Assembly: GCF_006874425.1 (NCBI RefSeq)
Contig: NZ_VIJZ01000005.1
Coordinates: forward strand, 186,001 to 250,000
Reading direction: 5' to 3'
Length of the DNA: 64,000 nucleotides
From: Paenibacillus ottowii
GTDB taxonomy: Bacteria > Bacillota > Bacilli > Paenibacillales > Paenibacillaceae
The translations under genes were made by a program, and so were the position numbers. Below, in pieces: positions 18,251-27,392 of this stretch. Under the pieces are notes generated by a model, which did no database searches, was not told the DNA's origin, and saw nothing but the letters and a program-made list of their open reading frames with translations. Positions within the stretch are counted from its first letter, which is position 1; every line of letters starts with the position of its first letter.

Positions 18251-18579
18251 TACTTCTCGTTACGTATGCCTTCCAGCAACGAGATCGCTTCGACTAAATG
18301 ATTGTCAAAAATTTGCCGCGCCACCGCTAGCAGCTCCGTTAAGAGCGGATCACGTAGTGAATACACGACCGTTGTGCCTTCCTTAAAGCTGTTCACCAAA
18401 TTTTTAGCCCGTAAAACAGCCAATTGCTGCGATACGGCAGAACCTTCGGAACCAAGCGCAGTCTGCAGCTCGTTCACATTCCGTTCCCCTTCACTCAGCA
18501 CCTCCAAAATGCGGATGCGCAGAGGGTGAGCCAATGCTTTGAAAAAATCAGCCTTAAACTTCTGGAGATCTCCTTCCAT
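18250..18579 (-). CDS. ArsR/SmtB family winged-helix repressor
   Basis: The protein has 109 residues with the ArsR-type fold: 'FKALAHPLRIRILEVLSEGERNVNEL' then the recognition helix 'SAVSQQLAVLRAKNLV' and a wing 'GTTVVYSL'. There is no classical Cys-x-Cys metal site, so the signal may not be arsenic-type metal. It overlaps the sulP gene by the stop/start TAATG, and a perfect inverted repeat operator lies 50 bases upstream, so autoregulation of the pair is likely. Confidence 0.92.
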   Translation of the reverse strand: MEGDLQKFKADFFKALAHPLRIRILEVLSEGERNVNELQTALGSEGSAVSQQLAVLRAKNLVNSFKEGTTVVYSLRDPLLTELLAVARQIFDNHLVEAISLLEGIRNEK

Positions 18580-18628
18580 GCTGCGCCGTCCCCCTTCACA
18601 GAATTGTTTTCATAACGATCAACAATAT

Positions 18629-18648
18629 CTGAATATTTGAATATTCAG
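18629..18648. promoter_or_regulatory. ArsR-type operator
   Basis: CTGAATATT and AATATTCAG form a 9-bp inverted repeat with a 2-base centre. It overlaps the -10 (TGAATA) of a minus-strand promoter whose -35 TTGACC is at 18665-18670, the expected place for repression of arsR-sulP. Confidence 0.65.
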
Positions 18649-18740
18649 TACAATAACAGCTTTGGGTCAATTGAACTATGATGTTGCTCACACTTCACCA
18701 TGCGCATAGTCACATTTTTCCACCCTTTTATCTTTTGGGG

Positions 18741-18770
18741 TTGACAGCTTCCACAGCTTTCCATTAACAT
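18741..18770 (+). promoter_or_regulatory. Promoter of the rtcB leader
   Basis: TTGACA (18741-18746) and TAACAT (18765-18770) are 18 bases apart. Transcription would begin about 340 bases before the rtcB start. Confidence 0.65.
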
Positions 18771-18804
18771 AGCAATTAACTTTAAGAAAAGGGGGCCGAC
18801 AGAC

Positions 18805-18897
18805 ATGACCAAGCTTTACACGCTAATGACGATTAGTCAGCATGATCCAATCATATATTCAAAATTTCGTCTCATCGGCCCCGTTCGGGCGACATGA
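18805..18897 (+). CDS. Possible 30-aa leader ORF upstream of rtcB
   Basis: ATG at 18805 follows AAAAGGGGG by nine bases and opens 30 codons (starts MTKLYTLMTISQHD) ending TGA just before the first leader hairpin. It has no known family. Its position right before a terminator suggests a translated leader that could control attenuation. Confidence 0.35.
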   Translation: MTKLYTLMTISQHDPIIYSKFRLIGPVRAT

Positions 18898-18904
18898 TGG
18901 GGGT

Positions 18905-18942
18905 ATCACGCTGTCTGGCGGCGTGATGAACCAGGCTTTTTT
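18905..18942 (+). terminator. First leader terminator with competing hairpin
   Basis: GTCTGG (18913) pairs with CCAGGC (18931) followed by six T residues. A mutually exclusive 7-bp stem, ATCACGC (18905) with GCGTGAT (18921), would disrupt it. Confidence 0.45.
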
Positions 18943-19027
18943 AATTTTGTATGCTATTGAAAGAACAGGTTATTTATGTTTTTATGATGTATTGATCATA
19001 AAATGTAATGACACTTTCGGTGCAGGA

Positions 19028-19058
19028 AGCCGTAGACGACAAGTCTGCGGCTTTTTTT
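19028..19058 (+). terminator. Second leader terminator
   Basis: AGCCGTAGAC and GTCTGCGGCT form a 10-bp stem (one G-T pair) followed by a T7 run. It is a strong intrinsic terminator located 60 bases before rtcB. Confidence 0.7.
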
Positions 19059-19120
19059 GTTTTTTAATCTTTCTATACGATGTTATGAATTTACATGAAG
19101 AAGGGAACTACCCATTTATT

Positions 19121-20578
19121 ATGAATACACAATCTACGACCGACTCATTTTTTCCTGAAGGACCATACAGTCACCTGATGAAGCTTCCAGCTGGGGATCT
19201 GACGGTGTACGCTTCGCAGCAACTTTTCGCCTCACTTGATTACAAAGTGTTCGAGATGGCTAATAACAATTTACAAATTCCAGGTATCCGCTATATGGGA
19301 TACACACCGGATGTACATGTAGGCGTCGGAACCTGCATCGGTACAACTGCGGTATGGGGGATGGAAGACGGCTATGTATCTCCCTCCATCGTCGGAAGCG
19401 ATATCGGCTGTGGCATGCGCGTACACCTGACCAATCTGCACAAGGATGCTTTGAAGGAAATCAAGCTGCGCCGCAAGCTGGTTAAGACGATCGACAAATA
19501 CTTGCCGATGGAAGCCCACCAACGCGGACATTATTCGGATATACGACTGGAGCATATTGTACGCAAAGGCCTGCATGGCTTGCCTAATAAATATATTCCG
19601 GATAGCTACACTCCTAAAAAATCCACCTCACTGACCCATGTAGAGCACAGTAAGTTCTCCTTTGACGAGGAAGTGTTGAATCTCGTCGAAGACCGTACTT
19701 GGCACCGCGCTCATCGGCAGCTGGGCACGCTGGGTGGAGGCAATCATTTCGTCGAAATTCAGGCGATTGAAATTGCGGAAGAAAATAGAGAAATCGCTGA
19801 AGCTTGGGGGATGTTCGATGGTCAAGTGGCTGTGATGATTCATTCGGGATCACGCGCTTGGGGTGGAGCAGTCAGCCAGGCCAGTTCATCTGCCATTGCC
19901 AAAGCGATGAGTCGTCTCGGTCTCGGCACCTCCGACCCGCGACTGGTATTCGCACCGCTGGATCATCCCGAGGCAGCACATTATGTGAATATGATGTACT
20001 CAGCGCTGAATTATGCTGTGGTGAACCGACATCTGATTGCATACTCCGTGCGAGAAGCCTTCCGCGATGTCTTTGGTACAAAGTGCGAGTTGCGCACTCT
20101 GTACGATCTGATGCACAATTATGCTTGGGATGAGTCCCATCCGGATCATGGCAGCGTGTTTGTACATCGTAAAGGTGCGACGCGCGCGCTTCCAGCAGGA
20201 CACCCCGACAATCCGCGACCCTATCAGGCGACAGGGCATCCGGCGCTGATCCCTGGTTCGATGGGGACTGCCTCTTATATTATGGTAGGTTTACCGGGTG
20301 GTCAGGATAACTTTCATTCCATTTGTCATGGAGCAGGCCGTATTCGCTCACGTTCTGCGACCAAACGGCTCGTGAGTGTAGACGATTTTGCAGGCGCCCT
20401 GGGTGTAGGGACGGACGACGAAATTGTGGTGAACCAGGCCTCTCTGGAAAGTATTATCGACGAATCTCCACAAGCCTACAAAAATGTAGATGATATTATC
20501 GAAAGTGTTACCGGGGCAGGACTCGCAGCTGTTGTAGCCAAATGCAAACCGCTGGCCGCCCTGAAAGGAGCAAAATAA
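19121..20578 (+). CDS. rtcB: RtcB family RNA ligase
   Basis: This 485-aa protein is an RtcB-type RNA ligase, which joins 2',3'-cyclic phosphate or 3'-phosphate ends to 5'-OH ends using GTP and Mn2+ in RNA repair. Visible motifs: DIGCGMRV, the metal site [16 protein letters not shown] and CHGAGR with the histidine region that forms the GMP adduct. I choose ATG 19121 because homologous sequence begins shortly after it; AAGGGA lies 14 bases upstream, which is rather far, and the frame stays open upstream through the leader without coding character. Its stop overlaps the next gene (TAATG), so the AAA+ ATPase is likely a functional partner. Confidence 0.92.
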   Translation: MNTQSTTDSFFPEGPYSHLMKLPAGDLTVYASQQLFASLDYKVFEMANNNLQIPGIRYMGYTPDVHVGVGTCIGTTAVWGMEDGYVSPSIVGSDIGCGMRVHLTNLHKDALKEIKLRRKLVKTIDKYLPMEAHQRGHYSDIRLEHIVRKGLHGLPNKYIPDSYTPKKSTSLTHVEHSKFSFDEEVLNLVEDRTWHRAHRQLGTLGGGNHFVEIQAIEIAEENREIAEAWGMFDGQVAVMIHSGSRAWGGAVSQASSSAIAKAMSRLGLGTSDPRLVFAPLDHPEAAHYVNMMYSALNYAVVNRHLIAYSVREAFRDVFGTKCELRTLYDLMHNYAWDESHPDHGSVFVHRKGATRALPAGHPDNPRPYQATGHPALIPGSMGTASYIMVGLPGGQDNFHSICHGAGRIRSRSATKRLVSVDDFAGALGVGTDDEIVVNQASLESIIDESPQAYKNVDDIIESVTGAGLAAVVAKCKPLAALKGAK

Positions 20579-21861
20579 TGTTGAGTATAGACACCCCAGC
20601 TATTTATGAATTTGACGAACGTACAGATGGACGCATTACCGGTTATGCTGCTTATGCCCGTCTGATCGACGGTATCAGTGAAGCACTTTATAACCGCTAT
20701 GGCGTAAAATACGAGCTGTATGCCAGCGACGATCCCAATATTGAATATTGGGATCTGCTAGAGGAGGATATTCGTTCAGGCAGCCCTGAGCTGGAGCATG
20801 TGGCACGAGTCTTCGATCGTTTGGAGGAACGCACTATCCAGTATGACGATGACGGACCGACTCCTGAATACGGTGTGCATCTGTCGATGCGTAATAATGT
20901 ATTTGCCTATCCCAAGTGGGGGATTGCACTGGCACGAGTTCCCTTTTTCCGTGAGAATGGCGTATACAATGAAGATTACGTATTTGCTACAGGCGACCAG
21001 GAGCTGCAAAGCTTCCTCGCAGGCGTACGCGGGCGTGAACGCAAGCAAAATATGAAGCGTGTCACCGTCTTCACCGATACAAGCCGAGGACTCTCCCGGC
21101 AGGCAGAGCCGATAACCCGTGCCATTACTCGGGATGATGTGATTTTGAAAGCGGAAATCAAGCGGGATATCTTCCGATCACTCGATCAGTTTTTTGAAGC
21201 GGATCGTACCTTCTATCAGACTTATAACATCCCTTACAAGCGTGGGATTCTGCTATACGGCCATCCGGGCAACGGTAAAACAACTCTTGTGAAATCTATT
21301 GCCAGCAGTGTACCGGGTCCGGCCGCTTACTGGCAAATTACCGAATATACAACCAGCGAATCGGTCAAAGAGGTGTTTGAGGCAGCGACTCGCCTAGCGC
21401 CGATGGTGCTGGTCATTGAAGACATCGATTCCATGCCTCAGGAGGTTCGTTCCTTTTTCCTGAATACGCTTGACGGCGCTACATCCAAGGAGGGCATCTT
21501 CCTGATTGGAACGACCAATTATCCAGAAAAAATCGACCCAGGTCTGATGAACCGGGCAGGTCGCTTCGACCGGGCTTATGAAATCAGTTTGCCTGACGAA
21601 GAGCTGCGACTCGCGTATCTCAAGCTCCGTAACTTCCTTGTTTTTGCAGGTGAGACAGGTACACAGAAGGCAGCTGCGATGACGGACGGCTTCTCCCTGG
21701 CTCAGCTCGGAGAACTGTATGTCAGTACGGCGCTGGAATGGCATGAGCAAGGAAAAGCCGATATTGAGCTGATTATTAAGGGCATGCGAGGCGAGCTTGA
21801 TAAAAGCCGCAAGCAGGACTGGCTAAAAAATGCCTCCGAAGGTCGAGTTGGGTTCTTCTGA
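20578..21861 (+). CDS. AAA+ ATPase linked to RtcB
   Basis: This 427-aa protein has an N-terminal alpha/beta region (1-200) of unknown type and a C-terminal AAA domain with Walker [10 protein letters not shown], Walker B VLVIEDID, sensor-1 IGTTNYP and arginine region NRAGRFDR, closest in style to Bcs1/CDC48-like ATPases. The start is the ATG overlapping the rtcB stop, with AAAGGAG seven bases before. It may remodel RtcB or its RNA-protein substrate; archease, the usual RtcB activator, is not present here. Confidence 0.85.
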   Translation: MLSIDTPAIYEFDERTDGRITGYAAYARLIDGISEALYNRYGVKYELYASDDPNIEYWDLLEEDIRSGSPELEHVARVFDRLEERTIQYDDDGPTPEYGVHLSMRNNVFAYPKWGIALARVPFFRENGVYNEDYVFATGDQELQSFLAGVRGRERKQNMKRVTVFTDTSRGLSRQAEPITRAITRDDVILKAEIKRDIFRSLDQFFEADRTFYQTYNIPYKRGILLYGHPGNGKTTLVKSIASSVPGPAAYWQITEYTTSESVKEVFEAATRLAPMVLVIEDIDSMPQEVRSFFLNTLDGATSKEGIFLIGTTNYPEKIDPGLMNRAGRFDRAYEISLPDEELRLAYLKLRNFLVFAGETGTQKAAAMTDGFSLAQLGELYVSTALEWHEQGKADIELIIKGMRGELDKSRKQDWLKNASEGRVGFF

Positions 21862-21939
21862 TCAAACCTTTTATTTCCTTATTATCAAATTTATGTCACA
21901 ATAATAAACAATAAAGTATGAAAGGGTGACCTTAAGCCA

Positions 21940-21951
21940 ATGATCTACTAA
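21940..21951 (+). CDS. Three-codon leader peptide (M-I-Y)
   Basis: ATG ATC TAC TAA sits directly before the first attenuator arm. Three-codon regulatory ORFs are known upstream of Firmicute antibiotic-resistance genes. Translation is inferred from position and a moderate ribosome site. Confidence 0.5.
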   Translation: MIY

Positions 21952-22083
21952 TCCTATTTCCAAAGAAAAACGTAATCTTACGAATTTTCTGGATAGGATT
22001 AGTGTAGGCTTTTGGGGATTAACAATAAGATAGATCATTGCCTCGTTGATCGGGAGCAGTGTGTCTTCTTGTTCGCATGTCTG

Positions 22084-22121
22084 CCTCCTATCCAGAAACC
22101 AATGGATAAGGAGGTTTTTTT
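22084..22121 (+). terminator. Attenuator terminator that also hides the ribosome site
   Basis: CCTCCTATCC pairs with GGATAAGGAGG (one bulged A) and is followed by seven T residues. The right arm is the AAGGAGG of the MFS gene, nine bases before its ATG. Confidence 0.8.
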
Positions 22122-22123
22122 GT

Positions 22124-23284
22124 ATGAAAAGAATACTCGCAATTCTCATGATCAATATATTTATTGTGATGGTCGGCGTTGGCTTAATTACCCCTATTCT
22201 GCCTGAACTGATCATTGAATTTGGTGCCAGTGGGCGGGCCATCGGTTTATTGGTAGCATCCTATGGCATAACGCAATTCCTGCTCTCGCCCATGACTGGG
22301 CAGCTGTCTGATCGATATGGGAGAAAAGTTTTTATCGTCGTAGGTGTTATTGTTTTTGCTGTAGCTAAATTTATGTTTGCTATTGGAGATGAGCTGTGGA
22401 TGCTGTATACCTCAAGACTTCTGGAAGGAGTGGCAGCAGCCCTGATTATTCCGCCCATGATGGCATATGTAGCTGATATCACTACAATCGAAGAACGTGC
22501 CAAAGGGAATAGTCTACTAGCAGCAGCGATGTCATTTGGATTTGTTATTGGTCCAGGACTTGGTGGCCTTCTTGCAGCATATGGAACGAGAGTACCGCTG
22601 TATACAGCAACAGGTGCGGCTATGATTGCAGTTATTTTTTCAATTGTTTGTTTACCTGAAAGTTTATCCAAAGAACAAATGAAGGCAGCACGGGCAACAA
22701 TTCATCAAAGAGAGTCTATTTTCAAACAGTATGCAAGGTCTTTAAAGTCAAAATATGCGATGTTCTTTATCATTGTCCTGGTGATGACTTTTGGACTCGC
22801 TAACTTTGAATCCGTTCTTGGCTTATATGTAACGAACCGCTTCCAATTCTCACCGCAAAATATTTCAATCCTTCTAACCGCAGGGGCTGTGATCGGTGTC
22901 GGTATGCAGGCATTGGTTGTTGCTAAAATGATCAAGCAGTTTGGTGAAAAAAGGTTGATCAAAGGCTCGCTTCTCTTCACCTCTGCTGCTTATATTTTAT
23001 TTCTCTTCGCCAAAGACTTTTGGAGTATCTTTCTTGTGACTTCCCTTATTTTCTTTGCCACAGCTACGCTTCGTCCAGCTCTAAATACACTATTGTCGAA
23101 GATGGCAGGCAATGAGCAGGGATATGTAGCTGGTATAAATAATGCCTATATGAGTGTCGGGAATATTTTAGGCCCCACTCTAGCGGGTTTTTTATTTGAT
23201 GCGAATATGTTCGCTCCATTTTTAACAGGCTGTTGTATTCTTTTGATGACCTTCTTAATTACATTAAAAATGAAAGTAAAATAA
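22124..23284 (+). CDS. MFS drug exporter, DHA1/Tet type
   Basis: This 386-aa inner-membrane transporter has 12 predicted membrane segments and the MFS motif A between segments 2 and 3 (GQLSDRYGRKV), plus the antiporter motif-like GFVIGPGLGG near segment 5. It is likely a proton-driven drug efflux pump of the tetracycline/multidrug group; the substrate is unknown. The ATG at 22124 is fixed by AAGGAGG and by typical family length; the frame open upstream belongs to the leader. Expression is predicted to be induced by ribosome-targeting compounds through the attenuator. Confidence 0.9.
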   Translation: MKRILAILMINIFIVMVGVGLITPILPELIIEFGASGRAIGLLVASYGITQFLLSPMTGQLSDRYGRKVFIVVGVIVFAVAKFMFAIGDELWMLYTSRLLEGVAAALIIPPMMAYVADITTIEERAKGNSLLAAAMSFGFVIGPGLGGLLAAYGTRVPLYTATGAAMIAVIFSIVCLPESLSKEQMKAARATIHQRESIFKQYARSLKSKYAMFFIIVLVMTFGLANFESVLGLYVTNRFQFSPQNISILLTAGAVIGVGMQALVVAKMIKQFGEKRLIKGSLLFTSAAYILFLFAKDFWSIFLVTSLIFFATATLRPALNTLLSKMAGNEQGYVAGINNAYMSVGNILGPTLAGFLFDANMFAPFLTGCCILLMTFLITLKMKVK

Positions 23285-23300
23285 AAGAGGATCACTGATG

Positions 23301-23357
23301 AAAAAAAGGCAGCTACTGACCTGGGGGCGTTATTTTTAACCCCCGGCTATAGCTGCC
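23301..23357. terminator. Convergent terminator, MFS / tcy operon
   Basis: GGCAGCTA and TAGCTGCC enclose an inner GGGG/CCCC stem; on the minus strand it is followed by seven or more T residues, so it mainly ends tcyABC. Confidence 0.8.
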
Positions 23358-23369
23358 TGTCTGTTCAGT

Positions 23370-24122
23370 TTATTCCGTTTCCCCACTCAGTCGATCCAGA
23401 AACTGGATAGCCCGTGGACTGGTAGGCTGCTCCAGCACCTGATATGGCGTACCCTGCTCAATGATCACGCCCTGATCCATTAAGATTACATGGTCCGCTA
23501 CCTCTGCCGCAAATTTCATTTCGTGGGTGACAATAACCATCGTCATCCCTTCGGCAGCCAATTGCTTCATGACCTTGAGCACCTCACCTACCAATTCGGG
23601 ATCAAGAGCAGAGGTGGGCTCGTCGAACAAAAGCACCTCTGGTTCAACCGCCATTGCCCGGGCAATACCGACCCGTTGCTGCTGTCCTCCCGACAATTGA
23701 TGTGGATAGGATTCGGCTTTCTCAGCCAAACCTACCTTCTTCAGCAGCACCAATGCCTGTTTGCGCGCCTCGTCCTTGCTCTTTTTCTGAACCGTGACTT
23801 GCCCCTCCATCACATTTTGTACGGCAGTCATATGCGGGAAGAGGTTGTAGGATTGAAATACCATCCCTGTCCGTTTACGCAGCGCCAAAATGTTTTCTTG
23901 CCGGAGCTTCGTTCCTTTCGCAAAATTCAGGGCAATATCACCTACCTGAATTTCTCCCTGGTCGGGAACCTCCAGTAAATTCAAGCAGCGTAAAAGCGTT
24001 GTTTTACCCGAACCGGAAGGACCGATAATCACGAGCACTTTCCCTTTATCCAAGGTCACGTCAATCCCCTTAAGCACTTCCAGCGAGCCGAACGACTTGT
24101 GTATATTCCGAATTTGGATCAC
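23370..24122 (-). CDS. tcyC: Cystine ABC transporter ATP-binding protein
   Basis: This 250-aa ATPase of the polar amino-acid ABC family has Walker [10 protein letters not shown] (residues 33-41), Q-loop FQSYNLFPH, signature [10 protein letters not shown], Walker [15 protein letters not shown] and the switch His in VTHEM. It is last in the operon after permease and binding protein, with a 14-base gap to the permease. The cystine specificity is taken from the close resemblance of the binding protein to TcyA. Confidence 0.93.
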   Translation of the reverse strand: MIQIRNIHKSFGSLEVLKGIDVTLDKGKVLVIIGPSGSGKTTLLRCLNLLEVPDQGEIQVGDIALNFAKGTKLRQENILALRKRTGMVFQSYNLFPHMTAVQNVMEGQVTVQKKSKDEARKQALVLLKKVGLAEKAESYPHQLSGGQQQRVGIARAMAVEPEVLLFDEPTSALDPELVGEVLKVMKQLAAEGMTMVIVTHEMKFAAEVADHVILMDQGVIIEQGTPYQVLEQPTSPRAIQFLDRLSGETE

Positions 24123-24136
24123 CGGTACAATCTCCT

Positions 24137-24805
24137 TTATCTAACGGAAAAACGGCTCAGGCGCTTTTCCAAATAATTTTGCAGCACAGTCAATATCGTG
24201 CTAAACAGCAGGTAAATAACTCCAGCCTCAGTATACACTAGTAACGGTTCGTAGGTGGTAGCTACAATCTGATTAGCCGTTCTGAACATTTCCACATAGG
24301 TGATGGTGGCAGCCAGTGAGGTATCCTTTACCAAGCTGATGAATGAATTGGCCAGCGGAGGTACGGACACTCGGGAAGCTTGAGGAAGCACGATCCGCCG
24401 CAGCACTTGCCAGCGTGTCATCCCCAAGGAATATCCCGCCTCCCACTGCCCCTCCTGAATGGAAATAATAGCCGCACGCATAATTTCAGAGCTGTAGGCC
24501 CCAACGCTAAGCGTAAATCCGATCACGGAAGCAATAAAGGGGTCCAGTGTAATACCCACAGAAGGTAAACCGTAGAAAATAATATACAATTGCACCAGCA
24601 AAGGAGTTCCTCGAATCACCCATACATAGAAGCCGAAAATCAGCTTGAGTATTCTCCATTTGGACAACCGGGCGAGTGCAGTGATCAGCGCCAGCACCAG
24701 TCCCAGAGCAAATGAGATCAGGGTGAGCGGAATCGTAAAAGAAACCCCTGCTTTTAGCAGAGGCAATAATGAATCCATAATAATTTGTATTTGGCGATCA
24801 TCCAT
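24137..24805 (-). CDS. tcyB: Cystine ABC transporter permease
   Basis: This 222-aa integral membrane protein of the His/Glu/Gln/cystine permease type has about five membrane segments, the N-terminal motif [16 protein letters not shown] and the EAA loop ([22 protein letters not shown]) that docks to the ATPase. It sits 41 bases after the binding-protein gene. Confidence 0.93.
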   Translation of the reverse strand: MDDRQIQIIMDSLLPLLKAGVSFTIPLTLISFALGLVLALITALARLSKWRILKLIFGFYVWVIRGTPLLVQLYIIFYGLPSVGITLDPFIASVIGFTLSVGAYSSEIMRAAIISIQEGQWEAGYSLGMTRWQVLRRIVLPQASRVSVPPLANSFISLVKDTSLAATITYVEMFRTANQIVATTYEPLLVYTEAGVIYLLFSTILTVLQNYLEKRLSRFSVR

Positions 24806-24846
24806 TGTACAGACATCCTTTAAAAAGAAGGTTTGGTCTTCATTTA

Positions 24847-25698
24847 TTATTTGGAAACGTCGGCTCCGAAATATTTCTCGGAAATTTTCAAGTACGTACC
24901 GTCAGCCTTCATATCAGCCAATGCTTTGTTGACTGCCTTGATCAAATCTTCGCTGCCTTTATTAAATACAGCTGCACTGTGTGACGCATCCGCAGATTCG
25001 TCCACCTTTTTGATCGGAGCATCAGGCTTTTGCTTTTTCAAATCCAGATAGGATAATCCGTCGTTGACGGTTGCGTCTACCCGTTTGGAAGTGAGAAGAT
25101 CAATAGCTTGGTTGAAGCCTTCGGTTGCTACAATTTCCGCCCCGTTGCTTTTCGCGATTTGAGTCAGGTTGCTGGTCAGGGATTGTCCTGCCTTTTTACC
25201 TTTTAGGTCAGCAAATTTGTGGATGTCGGTATTATCTTCACTCACGATCAGAACCGCCTTGGAGACGATGTACGGATCGGAGAAATCATATTTTTGCTTA
25301 CGCTTATCTGTAATGGACACTTCATTAAATACCGTGTCAAACCGCTTGGAGTTCAAGCCTGCAAAAATGCCGTCCCATTGTGTCTCGATAAATTCCGGTT
25401 GCACACCCAGACGCTTACTTACTTCAGTTGCAATATCAACGTCAAAGCCTGTCAGTTTTCCAGTAGCATCATGGTACGTAAACGGAGCATAGGTACCTTC
25501 AGTACCGATTCTCAGCTTGCCACTCGCTTTGACAGATTCAAGCGTTGCCGCAGCAGTTGTATCTGCTTTTCCATTATTAGAACCGTTCTCTCCAGTAGAT
25601 GCATTATTCGTGCTAGCGCCCTTATCATTGTTGCCGCAAGCCGAAACCAGCAATGCCATCACGAGGAGTACAATCGGTAAAAAATTAAGTTTTCTCAT
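24847..25698 (-). CDS. tcyA: Cystine-binding lipoprotein
   Basis: This 283-aa solute-binding protein has a lipoprotein signal (LLVSAC lipobox near residue 21), a Thr/Asn/Ala-rich linker and an SBP_bac_3 domain with GTEGTYAPFTYHD, the start used by B. subtilis TcyA, plus ETQWDGIFAGLNSKRFD and the ending EKYFGADVSK, all close to TcyA. I use the ATG at 25698; a GTG nine bases earlier is also possible. It is exported and lipid-anchored on the outer face of the membrane to deliver cystine to TcyB/TcyC. Confidence 0.92.
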   Translation of the reverse strand: MRKLNFLPIVLLVMALLVSACGNNDKGASTNNASTGENGSNNGKADTTAAATLESVKASGKLRIGTEGTYAPFTYHDATGKLTGFDVDIATEVSKRLGVQPEFIETQWDGIFAGLNSKRFDTVFNEVSITDKRKQKYDFSDPYIVSKAVLIVSEDNTDIHKFADLKGKKAGQSLTSNLTQIAKSNGAEIVATEGFNQAIDLLTSKRVDATVNDGLSYLDLKKQKPDAPIKKVDESADASHSAAVFNKGSEDLIKAVNKALADMKADGTYLKISEKYFGADVSK

Positions 25699-25751
25699 GT
25701 TATCCACACTCTTTCCTTTTTCTTAATAACCTAGCGCAGGCTGGTCATTGA

Positions 25752-25780
25752 ATATTACATCATTCATTTTCACACGTCAA
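25752..25780 (-). promoter_or_regulatory. tcyABC promoter
   Basis: On the minus strand TTGACG and TAATAT are separated by exactly 17 bases, 54 bases upstream of tcyA. No S-box or T-box leader is present. Confidence 0.7.
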
Positions 25781-25977
25781 TGCTTTTATCCAATAATCCC
25801 TATCCAAAAGGTTTGTTATATTATTTTTATCATGCAATACGATTCTAGGTTGACTCAATCATAGGTAGACTATTCATTTAAGCTCTCTTCGCAGTAACTT
25901 TTTGTGTACCATTACATAAGAGATTTCGTATAATAGGTTTTAATATGCAGATTAGAAATATTTACCGGAGTGTGATT

Positions 25978-27270
25978 ATGGATACCCAAAACTCAACTTT
26001 ATCCCCCGAAGGAAGGCACTCAGCCTGGGCTACCTTTACTTCACCATTAAAGCAGTCCAAAGCGTTCACCCTCTTGTGGCTTGGACATTGGATCGCTATG
26101 TTAGGGAGCTCCGTCACGACAGTCATTTTGCCACTGGTTATCTATTCTCTGACAGGCTCGACCACCATCATGGGACTGGCGATGACGGTTTATATGCTGC
26201 CAAACGTACTTATTCTTCCTTTCGCAGGAATGATTGTGGACCGAATTGACCGGATTCGTCTCCTTCTGTTCACGAATATCGCCCGCTTTGGTCTGATGTT
26301 CGTTGCAGCTGTGCTGATGTTTACGGGCGGAATGAAATTGCCGTTTCTATTCGTAGGCCTTGCATTGTACGGATTGATGGATGGTATCTTTAATCCGGCT
26401 TATTCGGCCTTACGTGCACAGATCTTCACACCGGACATCCGCAATGCTGCCAATGCGCTAAGTCAAATCAGTATACAAGCCGTTCGTTTACTCGGTCCTC
26501 CGTTAGGAGGCTTTATTGTATCCTTTTCCTCCCCAGGTGTCGGCTTTGGACTGGATTCTATCGCTTATCTAGTATCCTTCTCCTGTTTTTGGATGCTAAG
26601 CGCTCATTTGGCCTCCGTCATTGGCAAACGTCAATCCGATTCAGAACAAGAGGATCAGGGTGGACAACATTTTCTCAAGGATTTTATAGCAGGCTTCGCT
26701 ATTCTCAAAAGCCATCCTTGGCTATGGATTACGATTCTTGCCTTTTCCTTCATTAATATTTGTTATTCCGGTATTATCGCTGTACTCATTCCGTGGCTGT
26801 TCAAGGTTCATCATGGCTATAATCCAGTCGTATATGGCACGGCAATGGCAAGCAGTGGTATTGGTGCCATGCTGGGAGCCTTTGTGTATGGATCACGCAA
26901 GCATTGGAAGCACCGCGGCCTGCTCGCTTACTTAGGAGCTTTTGTCAGCGGTCTTGCCTTGCTGCTGTTGTCTATAGTCACCTGGATGCCAGGATTGATT
27001 CTAAGCATGATGCTCGAAGGATTTGGCATTATGATCTTTGCGATCATCTGGGAGACAAGTCTGCAAGAATTAGTTCCCGCTGAATCCTTTGGACGTGTAG
27101 CGAGTCTGGATCTGATGTTCTCCTTTGCACTGCTTCCTGTTGGCTATCTGGCCGTAGGTGCCGTGGCGGACAAGCTTGGGGGTATCCTCACCATTGCCAT
27201 GTTTGCAACCATCGGCATGTGTATCGTATTGGGAGTTCTAATTGTTCCTCATATCAGGCGTTTTCAATAG
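25978..27270 (+). CDS. MFS efflux transporter, macrolide-exporter-like
   Basis: The protein has 430 residues and 12 membrane segments and resembles the MefA/DHA3 group (N-terminus 'SKAFTLLWLGHWIAMLGSSVTTVILPLVIYS', motif 'GMIVDRIDR'). It probably exports a hydrophobic compound; the substrate is unknown. I prefer ATG 25978, preceded by CGGAGTG, to an in-frame ATG at 25945. A TATAAT lies at 25929-25934. It ends at a strong terminator and looks monocistronic. Confidence 0.88.
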   Translation: MDTQNSTLSPEGRHSAWATFTSPLKQSKAFTLLWLGHWIAMLGSSVTTVILPLVIYSLTGSTTIMGLAMTVYMLPNVLILPFAGMIVDRIDRIRLLLFTNIARFGLMFVAAVLMFTGGMKLPFLFVGLALYGLMDGIFNPAYSALRAQIFTPDIRNAANALSQISIQAVRLLGPPLGGFIVSFSSPGVGFGLDSIAYLVSFSCFWMLSAHLASVIGKRQSDSEQEDQGGQHFLKDFIAGFAILKSHPWLWITILAFSFINICYSGIIAVLIPWLFKVHHGYNPVVYGTAMASSGIGAMLGAFVYGSRKHWKHRGLLAYLGAFVSGLALLLLSIVTWMPGLILSMMLEGFGIMIFAIIWETSLQELVPAESFGRVASLDLMFSFALLPVGYLAVGAVADKLGGILTIAMFATIGMCIVLGVLIVPHIRRFQ

Positions 27271-27291
27271 GAAACTATATAAACTCTTCGC

Positions 27292-27346
27292 AAAAAAAGC
27301 TGCTCCCACAGGTCATTTGTAAACCTTGTGGAAGCAGCCTTTTTCA
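27292..27346 (+). terminator. Terminator after MFS gene
   Basis: GCTGCTCCCACA pairs with TGTGGAAGCAGC, one mismatch, followed by a T5 run; the left A-run may serve the minus strand too. Confidence 0.8.
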
Positions 27347-27392
27347 TTTTGCCTGCGCCCCATAGGGCACGTCTATTCACTGATTCGTAAAG

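Larger units (their letters stand above)
21921..22123 (+). promoter_or_regulatory. Ribosome-mediated attenuator of the MFS exporter
   Basis: The leader contains GGTGA (21925), then a three-codon ORF ATG-ATC-TAC-TAA (21940-21951). Segment 1 (AATCCTAT, 21950-21957) overlaps its stop and pairs with segment 2 (ATAGGATT, 21993-22000) in a long hairpin. Segment 2 can instead pair over 12 perfect bases (21986-21997 with 22087-22098) with segment 3, and segment 3 otherwise forms the terminator. A ribosome stalled on the short ORF would cover segment 1 and free segment 2 as antiterminator. This is the logic of antibiotic-inducible leaders in Bacilli. Confidence 0.75.

Noticed and set aside
18842-19120. 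N-terminal extension of RtcB by about 90 residues
   Set aside because: The extension covers two terminators and lacks similarity; RtcB homology begins just after 19121.
25708-25945. S-box or T-box riboswitch before the cystine transporter
   Set aside because: The leader is short (about 50 bases after the promoter) and has no conserved T-box or S-box motifs or terminator.
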